Shown: positions 1-8,328 of the stretch, piece after piece
How the letters are laid out: each line of letters begins with the position of its first letter
Position numbering within the stretch: position 1 is the first letter of the stretch
Assembly (NCBI RefSeq): GCF_017876295.1
Contig: NZ_JAGINT010000002.1
Location: 3,658,001-3,722,000, forward strand
From: Kribbella aluminosa
GTDB lineage: Bacteria; Actinomycetota; Actinomycetes; Propionibacteriales; Kribbellaceae
DNA length: 64,000 nucleotides
Direction of reading: 5' to 3'
Notes under the pieces: generated by a model
What the model was told of the DNA's origin: nothing
Seen by the model: only the letters and a program-made list of their open reading frames with translations
Database searches by the model: none
Made by a program: the position numbers and the translations under genes

Positions 1-1
1 C

Positions 2-1564
2 GGGTACCTGTCCGGCGACGAACTGCTCGGCAACTTCACCAGTCGCGCGATCGACGACTCCGAGTGGTGGGGCCTCACCTGGGTGCAGGCGTACGACGTG
101 ACCAAGAACCCGAAGTACCTCGACATGGCGGTGAAGATCGCGGAGTACGTCGAGGGCTACTGGGACCCGGGCTCCTGCGGCGGCGGCGTCTGGTGGAACG
201 CGGAACGTACGTACAAGAACGCCGTCACCAACGGCCTCTGGATCCGCCTCACCGCCGAACTGCACAACCGGATGCCGCACGACACCCGCTGGCTCGGCCG
301 CGCGCAGGAGGGCTGGAACTGGTTCACCAGCAGCGGCATGATCAACTCCGCCGGCCTGGTGAACGACGGACTGAAGGGCAACTGCCAGAGCAACGGTGAC
401 ACGGTCTGGAGCTACAATCAGGGCCTCGCGATCGGCGCCGGTCTCGAACTGTGGCGGGCGACCCACGACCCGAAACTGCTGACGACGGTACGCCGGCTCG
501 CGGACGCCGCGATCGCTCCGGGCGGACTCGTCACCGACGGCGTACTGGCGGAGTACTGCGATGCGCCGAGCCGGACGTGTGACGACAACGGCAAGCAGTT
601 CAAGGGCATCTTCATGCGGTACTGGACGGACCTCGCCGACACCACGCACGACCGCCGCTACACCGACTTCGTCGCCCAGCAGGCCGCCACGGTCTGGGAC
701 AACGACCGGGACGCGTCCGACCGGCTGGGGGAGCGGTGGTCCGGACAGACCCCGAACGTCTTCGACTGGCGTACCCAGGCCAGTGCACTGAGTGCGTTGC
801 TCGCCGCGGTACCGGCGAGGCCGCCGGTCCGGTCGTTGTCCGCGACAACCGATCCGGCATTGCCGGTCGTGATGCCCGCGACCGGTGCCGGCACTCATCT
901 GAAGGTGACGGTCGACGTCCAGGCAACCGGCCCGGCCGGCGATCGGATCACGGCGAACGTCCAAGCGGCCGCCCCGTCAGGCTGGACGGTGACCCCTGCG
1001 CGAGCGACCGTGACCCTGAAGACCCGCGGCAACGCCGTACCCGTGCACGACGCGGTGCAGCTCGACGTGACGATTCCCGCCGGTACGCCGGACGGTTCGC
1101 ACTCGGTGACCGCGACGGTGACGTCCGGTCCGCTGCTCTCGTACAGCACCCGGTCCGACATCCTGATCGCCCACAAGGCCGACTTCGACACCGGTACGTC
1201 CGCCGAGACCCCGTGGCTGCACGACGCCGACGGGTCGCAGAGCAACGGCGTACAGAACCGGTTCGCGGACGGGCACTCGTACTTCGTCTACCGCTTCCCG
1301 TTCCCGTCGGACGCGAAGTCTGCATCCGTATTGTTGACAATCGACAACGAGTTCCTCGTCCAACTCAGCGGCGACGGGCAGACCTGGACCACGGTCGCCA
1401 CCGAGACGAACCCGTACCACGACGGCCAGAACAAGGCCGACCGCACCTTCGACCTCACCCCGTACCTCGGCGCCGGCAAGGCCGGCTACGTCCGGATCTC
1501 CGACTCCTTCCCGGACGACGGCTGGGGCGGCCGCGTCTACCACGTCACCGCGACGTACAACTAA
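2..1564 (+). CDS. Glycoside hydrolase family 76 (alpha-1,6-mannanase type), C-terminal 520 residues
   Basis: The frame is open from base 2, so the 5' end, with any signal peptide, lies outside the window. The first ~250 residues resemble GH76: 'IDDSEWWGLTWVQAY' near residues 18-32 carries the Asp-Asp pair typical of the family, followed by a Trp/Cys-rich stretch with 'GSCGGGVWW' and 'DTVWSYNQG'. After about residue 270 come an Ig-like region resembling NEW3-type modules, then a ~130-residue beta-rich C-terminal domain. The family hydrolyses alpha-1,6-mannan; this one is probably extracellular. The GTG at 83 is internal. The stop overlaps the stop of the convergent TetR gene by 4 bases. GH76 is inferred by motif and overall resemblance; the exact substrate cannot be read from sequence. 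Confidence 0.85.
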   Translation, partial: GYLSGDELLGNFTSRAIDDSEWWGLTWVQAYDVTKNPKYLDMAVKIAEYVEGYWDPGSCGGGVWWNAERTYKNAVTNGLWIRLTAELHNRMPHDTRWLGRAQEGWNWFTSSGMINSAGLVNDGLKGNCQSNGDTVWSYNQGLAIGAGLELWRATHDPKLLTTVRRLADAAIAPGGLVTDGVLAEYCDAPSRTCDDNGKQFKGIFMRYWTDLADTTHDRRYTDFVAQQAATVWDNDRDASDRLGERWSGQTPNVFDWRTQASALSALLAAVPARPPVRSLSATTDPALPVVMPATGAGTHLKVTVDVQATGPAGDRITANVQAAAPSGWTVTPARATVTLKTRGNAVPVHDAVQLDVTIPAGTPDGSHSVTATVTSGPLLSYSTRSDILIAHKADFDTGTSAETPWLHDADGSQSNGVQNRFADGHSYFVYRFPFPSDAKSASVLLTIDNEFLVQLSGDGQTWTTVATETNPYHDGQNKADRTFDLTPYLGAGKAGYVRISDSFPDDGWGGRVYHVTATYN

Positions 1565-2130
1565 CGCGGACGCAGTCCGTCGACCAGTAGCGCGAGCAGA
1601 CGCTGTGTCTGCTCGCGCTGCTGGTCCGGGTCGGCGGCGATGACCGCGCCGGCCATCGCGGCGACGACATCACCCGGAGGTACGTCGGAGCGGAAGATGC
1701 CGGCCGCCGCGCCCGCCTGCATGAACGGCGCGACGGCGGCGGTGAGCCGTGCGCGGGTGTCGGTCTGCGTGACGGCGCCCGAGGCGACCATGGTGCGCAG
1801 ATCGTTGCCCATGGCCCGCTTCGACTCGACGAAGTTCGAGTAGCGGCGCATCCAGGCGAGCAGCGCCTCGTCCGCGGCTCCCGCGGCCGCCATCGCGGGG
1901 GCGACGTCGCACAGCCGGGTCAGCTCCTGGTGGTAGACCGCTCCGAGAAGCGCCTCCCGGTTCGGGAAGTGGCGGTACAGCGTGGCGACACCGACCCGGG
2001 CTCGCGCGGCCACCTTGTCCAGGGAGAGCCGGGCGGGCTCGCCGTCCCGCGCGGCCAGGGCAAGATCGGCCAGCTCGGCACCGGCGGCCGCCACCACCTG
2101 CGCGCGCTTGCGCGCCGCGTCCGCACGCAT
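1561..2130 (-). CDS. TetR/AcrR family transcriptional regulator
   Basis: A 189-residue protein, normal length for the family. The N-terminal helix-turn-helix lies around residues 37-62 with 'VGVATLYRHFPNREAL', the hallmark recognition helix. The rest is the alpha-helical ligand-binding and dimerisation domain. The gene is divergent from an aldo/keto reductase across 88 bases that contain two copies of a GGAGAAACCTCC element, so it very likely represses itself and the reductase. The ligand is unknown. The ATG at 2130 lies next to the first operator copy, so transcript and operator overlap closely. Confidence 0.92.
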   Translation of the reverse strand: MRADAARKRAQVVAAAGAELADLALAARDGEPARLSLDKVAARARVGVATLYRHFPNREALLGAVYHQELTRLCDVAPAMAAAGAADEALLAWMRRYSNFVESKRAMGNDLRTMVASGAVTQTDTRARLTAAVAPFMQAGAAAGIFRSDVPPGDVVAAMAGAVIAADPDQQREQTQRLLALLVDGLRPR

Positions 2131-2186
2131 AAGTGGAGAAACCTCCGGTTAGTGCTATCGTCGACGAAATGGAGAAACCTCCACTT
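2131..2186. promoter_or_regulatory. Probable TetR operator pair in a divergent promoter
   Basis: GGAGAAACCTCC occurs at 2135-2146 and again at 2171-2182; each copy is itself a partial palindrome (GGAG/CTCC). The outer flanks AAGTGGAG (2131-2138) and CTCCACTT (2179-2186) make the whole interval an inverted repeat with 36-base centre spacing. It sits exactly between the TetR gene and the aldo/keto reductase. The repeats are seen directly; binding by the neighbouring regulator is inferred. Confidence 0.72.
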
Positions 2187-2218
2187 CTGTCCACGACTCT
2201 ACCTGAGGACATCCGCTG

Positions 2219-3109
2219 ATGACATCGCAACGGCCCGGTGGCACCGTCAAGCTCGGGCAGCACGAGATCGCCAGGATCGGGTACGGCGCCATGCAGCTCG
2301 AACACCTGGACACGGCGGCCGCGAGCGCCGTACTGCGTCGCGCTGTCGAGCTCGGCATCAACCATCTCGACACGGCCTCGTTCTATGGGCACACGACCGT
2401 GAACGCGCACATCCGGGCTGCCCTGCATCCGTATCCCGGCGACCTCGTCATCGTGAGCAAGGTCGGCGCTCGCCGGGTGGACGCGCCGGTGCCGCTGACC
2501 TTGGCGCAACGCCCGGAGGACCTGCGCGAGCAGGTCCACCTCGACCTCACGTCGCTGGGCCTCGAACAGGTGCCGGTGGTCAACCTCCGCCGCGCCGACC
2601 AGGGCCCGGGCCTGATCGCCGAGGGGGACCAGGTCGTTCCGCTCGACGATCAGCTCGCCGAACTGATTGCCCTCCGCAACGAAGGGCTGATCGGCGCGAT
2701 CGGCCTGAGCAACGTCAGCACCGAGCAGCTGACGCAGGCGCTGCCGGCCGGGATCGTCTGCGTGCAGAATGTCTACAATCTGCTCGACCGCTCGTCCGAG
2801 GACCAGCTCGCGCTCTGCGCCGCGCACGACATCGCCTGGATCCCGTACTTCCCGCTCGGCTCGGCCTTCGCCGGCACGCCGCCGTTCGAACATCTCCCGG
2901 TCCCCACCGAGCACCCCGTCGTACGGCGCCGCGCCGACCGGTTGGCGACCACGCCGGCCGCCGTCTGCCTCGCCTGGATCCTTGCCCACGACAACCACAC
3001 GGCCCTGATCCCCGGCACCCGCAGCGTCTCCCACCTCGAGGACAACGTCCGTACGGCCGACGTCCACCTGGACGCCGACGCCCTCGCGGAACTCGACAAC
3101 CTGTCCTGA
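2219..3109 (+). CDS. Aldo/keto reductase family oxidoreductase
   Basis: A 296-residue TIM-barrel aldo/keto reductase. The catalytic Asp51 and Tyr56 are in 'HLDTASFYGH' and Lys81 in 'VSKVG'; the cofactor-side 'GAIGLSNVS' is present. Where most relatives have His in an H-R-P-D motif, this protein has 'NLRRAD', so the fourth tetrad residue is Arg124. The ATG at 2219 has TGAGGAC about 9 bases upstream. It is divergent from the TetR gene and probably derepressed when that regulator binds its ligand. Likely an NADPH-dependent carbonyl reductase of unknown substrate. Confidence 0.9.
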   Translation: MTSQRPGGTVKLGQHEIARIGYGAMQLEHLDTAAASAVLRRAVELGINHLDTASFYGHTTVNAHIRAALHPYPGDLVIVSKVGARRVDAPVPLTLAQRPEDLREQVHLDLTSLGLEQVPVVNLRRADQGPGLIAEGDQVVPLDDQLAELIALRNEGLIGAIGLSNVSTEQLTQALPAGIVCVQNVYNLLDRSSEDQLALCAAHDIAWIPYFPLGSAFAGTPPFEHLPVPTEHPVVRRRADRLATTPAAVCLAWILAHDNHTALIPGTRSVSHLEDNVRTADVHLDADALAELDNLS

Positions 3110-3125
3110 ACCGGGGGTGCGAGTT

Positions 3126-3398
3126 CTAGTCAGCGGACGCTCGGCGCGCAGTTCCGCGGTGCAGGGCCATGGTGGCCGCCGAGGGGTCGAGAAGGGACGT
3201 GCCGAGCCAGCATCCGGTGGTCACGTCCGTCAGCGACGGGTGCAGCGAATGACCGAGTACGTCGGTGTGCAGGAAGGTCCGACGTGCGCCGTCGATCAGC
3301 GGCCCGTAAGCCACCTCCTGGGCATGGGCAAGCCGCTCGACCAGCGGGCTTTCGCCAACCGCGCGGACTGCGCGTTGCGGCAGGGATCTCGGCGCCAC
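3126..3398 (-). pseudogene. DUF2231-like N-terminal fragment
   Basis: The reading 'LGHSLHPSLTDVTTGCWLG' matches the conserved start of DUF2231 membrane proteins, where the His/Pro-rich segment leads into the first membrane helix. Family members usually run to about 160-180 residues with four helices; this frame stops after 90, just after the first. Upstream of the GTG at 3398 the frame stays open and still looks coding ('AGRYLEGVAPRS'), so the true start may be further upstream. It is read as a degraded remnant on the chromosomal side of the element 1 junction. Confidence 0.5.
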
Positions 3399-3439
3399 GC
3401 CCTCAAGATAGCGTCCGGCCGCGGCCCCCGGAACACTGA

Positions 3440-3487
3440 AACGGCGGCCGACCTGGAGAGAAAGGCTCTCCGAGGCCAGCCGCCGTT
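3440..3487 (-). terminator. Probable original glnA terminator, now 9 kb away from glnA
   Basis: AACGGCGGC (3440-3448) pairs with GCCGCCGTT (3479-3487), with an inner GGAGAG/CTCTCC stem. It lies just left of attL, so joining attL to attR without the element would place it directly downstream of the glnA stop codon. The hairpin is seen; its role as the glnA terminator is inferred from position. Confidence 0.55.
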
Positions 3488-3505
3488 CAGCGGGCTATGC
3501 GACTC

Positions 3506-3529
3506 ACACGTCGTAGTAGAGCTCGAACT
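3506..3529. other. attL of element 1
   Basis: ACACGTCGTAGTA, one mismatched base, then AGCTCGAACT, repeated at 12640-12663. Read on the minus strand it encodes FELYYDV and a TGA stop, a copy of the glnA terminus. Confidence 0.85.
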
Positions 3530-3555
3530 GTTACCGCACCGTTGGCAGTCGTTGG

Positions 3556-3604
3556 TTGTCAGCGGCAATGTGCCCGTGACCTGGGCACTCACGGTTTGTC
3601 AGCG
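3556..3604. repeat. Candidate integrase arm-type sites
   Basis: TTGTCAGCG occurs at 3556-3564 and 3596-3604, 40 bases apart, within 100 bases of attL inside the element. Paired short direct repeats beside an att core are typical arm sites for tyrosine integrases. The repeats are seen; the role is inferred. The remaining bases up to 3769 hold no convincing gene. Confidence 0.4.
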
Positions 3605-3769
3605 TTGGCTGACGATGGTCTCAGACTGCTGTCTGACGGAACACGGACGGAACAGCGGAGCCGCGGGCCACCTCCGGATCGGTCTACCTCAGCCCCTAAA
3701 AACTGAGCGGCCCCCGCAGGTGCAGGAACACCGAGCGAGGGCCTCGACCGAACCCCAGGAGGTTCGACC

Positions 3770-3973
3770 GTGAGCAACAAGGTACCGAACGAGGGACTAC
3801 CGAGCTACAACTTCGAGACCGCGACCGAGAGCGAGCGGTGGGCGTACGACCAGGGGTACGAGACCGGCTGGCAGGCTCGCAACACGGAACTGCTGGACAG
3901 TCTCGACAGCGCCATGCAACGGCTGGTCGACGAGATGCGGCGCACGCTCGCGGACATGCGGGCGCAGTCGTGA
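3770..3973 (+). CDS. Small element protein with FETATE motif
   Basis: A 67-residue acidic, helical protein of no known function. The GTG start is preceded by AGGAGG at 7 bases. Residues ~14-32 carry 'YNFETATESERWAYDQGYE', a motif that recurs in two tiny genes at the far end of element 2. It opens a three-gene operon in which each stop overlaps the next start (GTGA). The operon runs head-on into the tape-measure operon. No catalytic or DNA-binding motif is visible. Confidence 0.72.
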   Translation: MSNKVPNEGLPSYNFETATESERWAYDQGYETGWQARNTELLDSLDSAMQRLVDEMRRTLADMRAQS

Positions 3974-4131
3974 ACGGCAAGGTGACCGTGACCCGCGGAG
4001 AGTTGGACCGGGTACGAGCGCTGATCGTCGAGGCTATCGGCATGCTCGAGGAGCTGATCGAGCGGCAGGAGACGCGGTCGGTCGAGACCGATGAGAAGGG
4101 CTGGCCGCTGCTCGGGGGTGACGAGTCGTGA
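3970..4131 (+). CDS. Small hypothetical helical protein
   Basis: A 53-residue product starting at GTG 3970, whose GTGA overlaps the stop of the preceding gene. It is rich in Glu, Arg and Leu ('IVEAIGMLEELIERQE'), consistent with a short amphipathic helix or coiled coil. It ends in GTGA, which again starts the next gene. Too short to classify; it is called a gene because of the overlap chain and consistent codon use. Confidence 0.6.
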   Translation: MNGKVTVTRGELDRVRALIVEAIGMLEELIERQETRSVETDEKGWPLLGGDES

Positions 4132-4235
4132 TCGCCGATCAGATCCGGGTATCCATGCCTCTGCTCGAGCAGATCCTGATCTGCGGTGGATCGTTCGTCC
4201 TGGGCTGGTGTGTGGGGTACTGGACCGCCAGGTGA
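4128..4235 (+). CDS. Tiny single-helix membrane protein
   Basis: A 35-residue frame from GTG 4128 to TGA 4233-4235, overlapping the preceding stop by 4 bases. Residues ~12-30 ('LLEQILICGGSFVLGWCVGY') form one hydrophobic segment followed by a basic end, as in small holin-like or anchor peptides. It closes the three-gene operon and is followed at once by a strong terminator hairpin. Function unknown; the overlap and membrane segment are the support. Confidence 0.55.
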   Translation: MIADQIRVSMPLLEQILICGGSFVLGWCVGYWTAR

Positions 4236-4258
4236 CCCGAGCCCTGTAATGCTCTCAG

Positions 4259-4287
4259 ACCGCCACCAGTGACCTACTGGTGGCGGT
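4259..4287. terminator. Bidirectional terminator between convergent operons
   Basis: ACCGCCACCAGT and ACTGGTGGCGGT form a perfect 12-bp stem with a 5-base loop (GACCT). It lies between the small-protein operon and the 3' end of the tape-measure gene and can serve both directions. Confidence 0.85.
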
Positions 4288-4294
4288 TCTGCGT

Positions 4295-6613
4295 TCAGAG
4301 GTTGAGTGCCCGGTTGCCGGTGGTGACCTTGTAGGCCTTGAGTGCCCGCAGGATCTCCCTACCGGTCCCCACGGGGTCACCGCCGACAGGGACGGTGACA
4401 TAGATGTTGATGTCTCCGCCGTGCTGGCGGTTCAAGGCGGCCGGGATCACCGCCTCACCCTTGTGGAGATAGGCGAACTGGTCCTCGGGGACGTAGTTGG
4501 TGCCGTGCTTGTAACCGCCACTGCGGTTCCAGCCGGCGGGGCCGGAACCGTACCTCGAGATCGTGTACTTGATCGCGGCGTAGATGTTCGCGAACGGGTC
4601 GTAGATCCCGCGGCTGCGGTACGCGCCCGCGTAGGCGTTGAAGGTCGGGCCGATGGTCTGCATCAGGCCGATCGACGGCGTACCGGCCTTGGCGTTGGAG
4701 TCCCACAGGTTGATCGCCCGCGGGTTACCGCCGGACTCCTGGTTCATCCGCCGCAGCAGGGAGCCCAGCCACGACGACGGAGCGCCCGCAGCAGTGAGGG
4801 CAGCGAGGGCGACCGCGCTCCACCGCTGCACACCCGAACCGGCTCCCGCAGCGCTCGAGGCACTTGCGGAAGCTTGGGTGAGGGTCTTGGCGAACATGGC
4901 CGCGAACGGCCCGGCCATCGACGCCGCATGTGCCTCGACCGCCTTGGCGGTACCGGCGGTGCTGGGGATCGCGGTCCGCATGTGCAGGCCTGGGCTTCCG
5001 CCGGTGGCGAAGCCGGGGATGATCGTGGCGGTGCCGTTGTTGACCGACGCCATCGCGTGATCGCCGTACTTCTTCGTCGAACTGGTCTTGATCACCCATT
5101 CGCCGTTGGACAGCGCCCACACCCCGGCCGTGTCGGAGGTGCCGGTGCCATGACCTCGGATCGGTCCACCTGTCGCGTTGCGGCCAGGCGTCGAGCTGCC
5201 GGGCAGCATGGTCCGTGAGATGCCACCGGAGGTGTAGGTGAGCGCCACCGTGACGGTCTGGTCCTTCACCCCGGCCAGCGCGTTGTTCACCGAGTCGCGG
5301 AAGGTGTTGAAGTGGCTCGCTGCCGCCTTCAGTGCGGGGCCGATCTTCGGTACCCAGCCGAAGGCGTTGGCGGCGCCGTTGATCATGGCGCCGACGAAAT
5401 CGAGGAAGCGGGCGACGACGAATGCCAGCGCCGCTCGAGCGGGTTCCTTGATGGCGTTGAAGACGCCCTTCAGGATCGCGCCCCAGGCCTGCACCTTCTG
5501 CCACACCGTCGTCACCACGAACACGAAGGCGTTGAAGATCGGGTGCAGGAAAGTGTTCCACCAGGACAACGCGGTGTCCCTGATGGCGTTGAAGACGGTG
5601 ATGACGATGGTGCGGAAGGTCTGCGAGTGCTTCCAGGCGTAGATCAGGCCGACAACCAGCAGGCCGAGGGCGATGACTACGAGACCGATCGGGTTGGCGG
5701 TCAGGACGGCGTCCAGGACGCCCTGCACCACGGTCCAAGCCTTGATCCCGGCGACCAGGATCACGATCCCCTTCGCGACCTTGCCGACCATATCCTTGTG
5801 GGTCGACATAAATCCGGTGATCCTCGTGACGAACGGGATCACCTTGTCACGCAGCATCGCGACGAACTTGTTCAGGATCGGGAGGATCTGCGCCCCGAAC
5901 TGGACCTTCAGGCCGTCCAGGGTCGCGTTCCACTCCCGCTGGCCGGCCTTCGACTTCTTCAGCGCGTCGAGGTTGGCGCCGGTCAGGGTGAGACCGTACT
6001 TGTCGGTCTGCTTCATCAGATCTTCGATGCCGGTCTTGCCCTTGTTCAGGAACGGGATCATGTCCGCGCCCGACTTCCCGAACAGCTTCATGGCCAGCGC
6101 GGTCTTCTCCGCGCCGTTCGGCATCGCCTTGAACTTGTCCGCCAGCTCAGGCAGGACAGTGGTCATCGGCAAGATGTGGCCGTGAGCGTCACGGAAGTTG
6201 AAGCCCAGTTGCAGGATCATCGCCGAGGCCTTCTTGCCGCCGTCGTTGGACGCGACCAGCGCCTTCTCGAACTTGCCGGTGGACTTCGAGAGAGTGTCGA
6301 AGCCCACGCCGGACTGTTCCGCCGCGAACCGGAGCCGGGATGCCTGTTCGGCTGTGCCGCCCATGACCCGTTGCAGGCCCATGACCTGCCCGCCGACTTC
6401 CTTGAACTTGTCGACCGAGGCCTTACCGAAGCCGACGACAGCAGCACCTACGGCCACGGTGGCAGCGATGCCGGCCGCCTTGAACTTGTCGAACCCGCCG
6501 CTCGAGCGCTGCGCCTGGTCGCCGGTATGCCGCAGCTCACCGGCGACCTTCTTCAGCGTGTCCGAGGCCCGGTCGTTCGCGATGATGTCCATCGCGATTT
6601 TGGAAATGGGCAT
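4295..6613 (-). CDS. Phage tail tape-measure protein with C-terminal lytic transglycosylase domain
   Basis: A 772-residue protein. The N-terminus ('AMDIIANDRASDTLKKVAG') is the usual tape-measure start; hydrophobic segments around residues 285-380 and Gly/Ala-rich regions follow. Near residues 590-710 lies a soluble lytic transglycosylase-like fold: 'MNQESGGNP' with the catalytic Glu, 'GLMQT' and 'YAAIKYTISRYG'. Such proteins set tail length in siphophages and cut peptidoglycan on entry. It is the last gene of the minus-strand operon, 30 bases after the capsid gene, yet no tail tube, chaperone or baseplate gene accompanies it. Shorter than many tape measures. Confidence 0.88.
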   Translation of the reverse strand: MPISKIAMDIIANDRASDTLKKVAGELRHTGDQAQRSSGGFDKFKAAGIAATVAVGAAVVGFGKASVDKFKEVGGQVMGLQRVMGGTAEQASRLRFAAEQSGVGFDTLSKSTGKFEKALVASNDGGKKASAMILQLGFNFRDAHGHILPMTTVLPELADKFKAMPNGAEKTALAMKLFGKSGADMIPFLNKGKTGIEDLMKQTDKYGLTLTGANLDALKKSKAGQREWNATLDGLKVQFGAQILPILNKFVAMLRDKVIPFVTRITGFMSTHKDMVGKVAKGIVILVAGIKAWTVVQGVLDAVLTANPIGLVVIALGLLVVGLIYAWKHSQTFRTIVITVFNAIRDTALSWWNTFLHPIFNAFVFVVTTVWQKVQAWGAILKGVFNAIKEPARAALAFVVARFLDFVGAMINGAANAFGWVPKIGPALKAAASHFNTFRDSVNNALAGVKDQTVTVALTYTSGGISRTMLPGSSTPGRNATGGPIRGHGTGTSDTAGVWALSNGEWVIKTSSTKKYGDHAMASVNNGTATIIPGFATGGSPGLHMRTAIPSTAGTAKAVEAHAASMAGPFAAMFAKTLTQASASASSAAGAGSGVQRWSAVALAALTAAGAPSSWLGSLLRRMNQESGGNPRAINLWDSNAKAGTPSIGLMQTIGPTFNAYAGAYRSRGIYDPFANIYAAIKYTISRYGSGPAGWNRSGGYKHGTNYVPEDQFAYLHKGEAVIPAALNRQHGGDINIYVTVPVGGDPVGTGREILRALKAYKVTTGNRALNL

Positions 6614-6643
6614 CCCGCCCCGCCTTTCTGTAGCGGAGTGCGG

Positions 6644-8062
6644 TTACAGGGTCGGGGTGACCAGGCCGGTGCCGCTGATCAGCGCCAGCGACTTGCCGTA
6701 GCGGTCGGGGATGAACGCCGAGTAGCTGAGCGCCCGGAACAGCACAGACGCCTGATCCGCGTACGTCGCCTCGAAGCTCTCCAGCGCCAACGGGGACTCG
6801 TACAGGTTGCAGTCGTCCGCCCGCAACACCCAGACGGCATCCTGGTTGGTGCCCGCGCCGAGGTTGGTCGGGATGTTCGGGTCCACGTACACCGGCAGGC
6901 CCAGCAGCACCCCGGCCTGACCCTGCGCGACCACTTCACCAGCGACACCCAGCGGGTTGAACGCGCCACCCTGGGATAGGACAAGCGGACGGCTGCTGGA
7001 GTCGAGCGCCTCCAGGATCCACGACCAGCGCTGCGGGTGCATGACGATCGCTGTCGGCGGCATGAACCGCTGGGTGGCGACCGAGTTGACCCCCCGGACG
7101 ATCGCGTTGTACAGCGAGTTTGCTGGCGTGGTGGCGTCGATCACCTTCGGGGTGGCCGTCGTGTACGCGACGGTCGTGATGCCGGCCGCGTTCGCCAGTC
7201 CGCGGAGCTGGCCCGAGGCGCCCGAGCCAGTCAGCACCTGCACGTCGAGCGTTCGGGCGTAGTCGGCGGACAGGTCACCGAGGACCACCCGGTCGAACGG
7301 GATGCCGGACTGCTGCAGCAGCTGCAGGCTCACGATCTGCTTTCCGGCGACGGTCGTAATGCCCGAAGACACCGCATTGGTCGTGGCCGCCGTGTCCTGG
7401 ACAACGGTGTTCTGCGTCGCCTGCACGGCGGTCGAGGTGCCGGAGGCAACGGTCGGCAGGTTGATCGAGCTGACGCCGGACGGAAGCGGCTCCTTGTGCA
7501 TCAAATCCGCCGTCACCCGCCCCGCCCTGGCCAATGCCACGAACTCATCCACCAGCCACGCGGGCGGCGCGAACTGGCCACCGGTGCCGGCGCCCGTACT
7601 CATGTCACCGACGCGGGTCTCCAGGCCACGGGCCGCGGTGTTGCGCCGCAGACGGTCGGCGGCATCGGCGTCACCGAGACGAGCGGATCGCATGTCTCGG
7701 AAGAACGATGGGCTGTCCGGGACCTTGTGCGGGTCGTTGTAGACCGCGGCGTCGGTGACGTAGCCGCGACCCTCGTGCGCCCTGATCTCGACGTTGTGCT
7801 TCGCAGTCGCGTCGTTGCGGGTCTCGATCTCTTCGAGTTCAGCGATCCGCTCGTCGATCTTGGACAGGTAGGCCCGGCCCTCAGTGGCAGCGCGCTTCAA
7901 CTGCCGAGATTCCGGACTGCCGTCGCCGCCGCGGCGCTCCATGTCACGAAGGCAGGCGGCGACGGCATCGCGCCGGGCCAGCACGTAAGGCAGGAGCGGT
8001 TGGCCCGGCGTCCAGTTGTTCACACCGCGCTCTTCCAGATACTGGTCGATGAGGCTGCTCAT
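6644..8062 (-). CDS. HK97-family major capsid protein
   Basis: A 472-residue protein. Residues ~25-90 are a charged helical N-terminal region like the delta/scaffold part of HK97-type capsids. From ~residue 150 on the sequence has the capsid fold pattern, with 'PFDRVVLGDLSADYARTLD', 'HPQRWSWILEALD' and 'LLGLPVYVDPNIP'. The ATG at 8062 is preferred over upstream in-frame starts because GGAG lies ~10 bases before it and the extra 32 residues look non-coding. No prohead protease, portal or terminase gene adjoins it. It could build a small capsid or be a remnant. Confidence 0.85.
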   Translation of the reverse strand: MSSLIDQYLEERGVNNWTPGQPLLPYVLARRDAVAACLRDMERRGGDGSPESRQLKRAATEGRAYLSKIDERIAELEEIETRNDATAKHNVEIRAHEGRGYVTDAAVYNDPHKVPDSPSFFRDMRSARLGDADAADRLRRNTAARGLETRVGDMSTGAGTGGQFAPPAWLVDEFVALARAGRVTADLMHKEPLPSGVSSINLPTVASGTSTAVQATQNTVVQDTAATTNAVSSGITTVAGKQIVSLQLLQQSGIPFDRVVLGDLSADYARTLDVQVLTGSGASGQLRGLANAAGITTVAYTTATPKVIDATTPANSLYNAIVRGVNSVATQRFMPPTAIVMHPQRWSWILEALDSSSRPLVLSQGGAFNPLGVAGEVVAQGQAGVLLGLPVYVDPNIPTNLGAGTNQDAVWVLRADDCNLYESPLALESFEATYADQASVLFRALSYSAFIPDRYGKSLALISGTGLVTPTL

Positions 8063-8314
8063 GGGTGGGTCTCCAGAGGGGAGGTCGCCGACAAGGGGCG
8101 GCGAAAGGTCATTGGGGGCTCTAGCCGCCGTGGACCGGGAGATCTCTCGACCGGACAACCTCGGGACTACTCACCGAGCACTGACGCACAAGAGCGGAGA
8201 ACCAAGGTCCAGCGGGCCGAACCTGCCGGGAATCGGCGGCCCGCCTTACGGCGAGGGACCGACAGCAGCACAGGTGCGTGGCGCTGGAGCTCGACTTCCA
8301 CTCCACGAACGACT
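8063..8314. other. Gap upstream of the capsid gene where packaging genes would be expected
   Basis: About 250 bases without a supportable gene. It holds a GC-rich inverted pair (GGGCCG near 8215, CGGCCC near 8241) and is where terminase and portal genes sit in related prophages, so a deletion here is possible. Promoter elements are not obvious. Confidence 0.4.
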
Positions 8315-8328
8315 CTACAGCTGTAGAG
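8313..8328. repeat. 16-bp perfect palindrome at a gene end
   Basis: CTCTACAGCTGTAGAG is perfectly palindromic and covers the TAG stop of the 85-aa gene. It may be an operator or part of a terminator. Confidence 0.5.
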
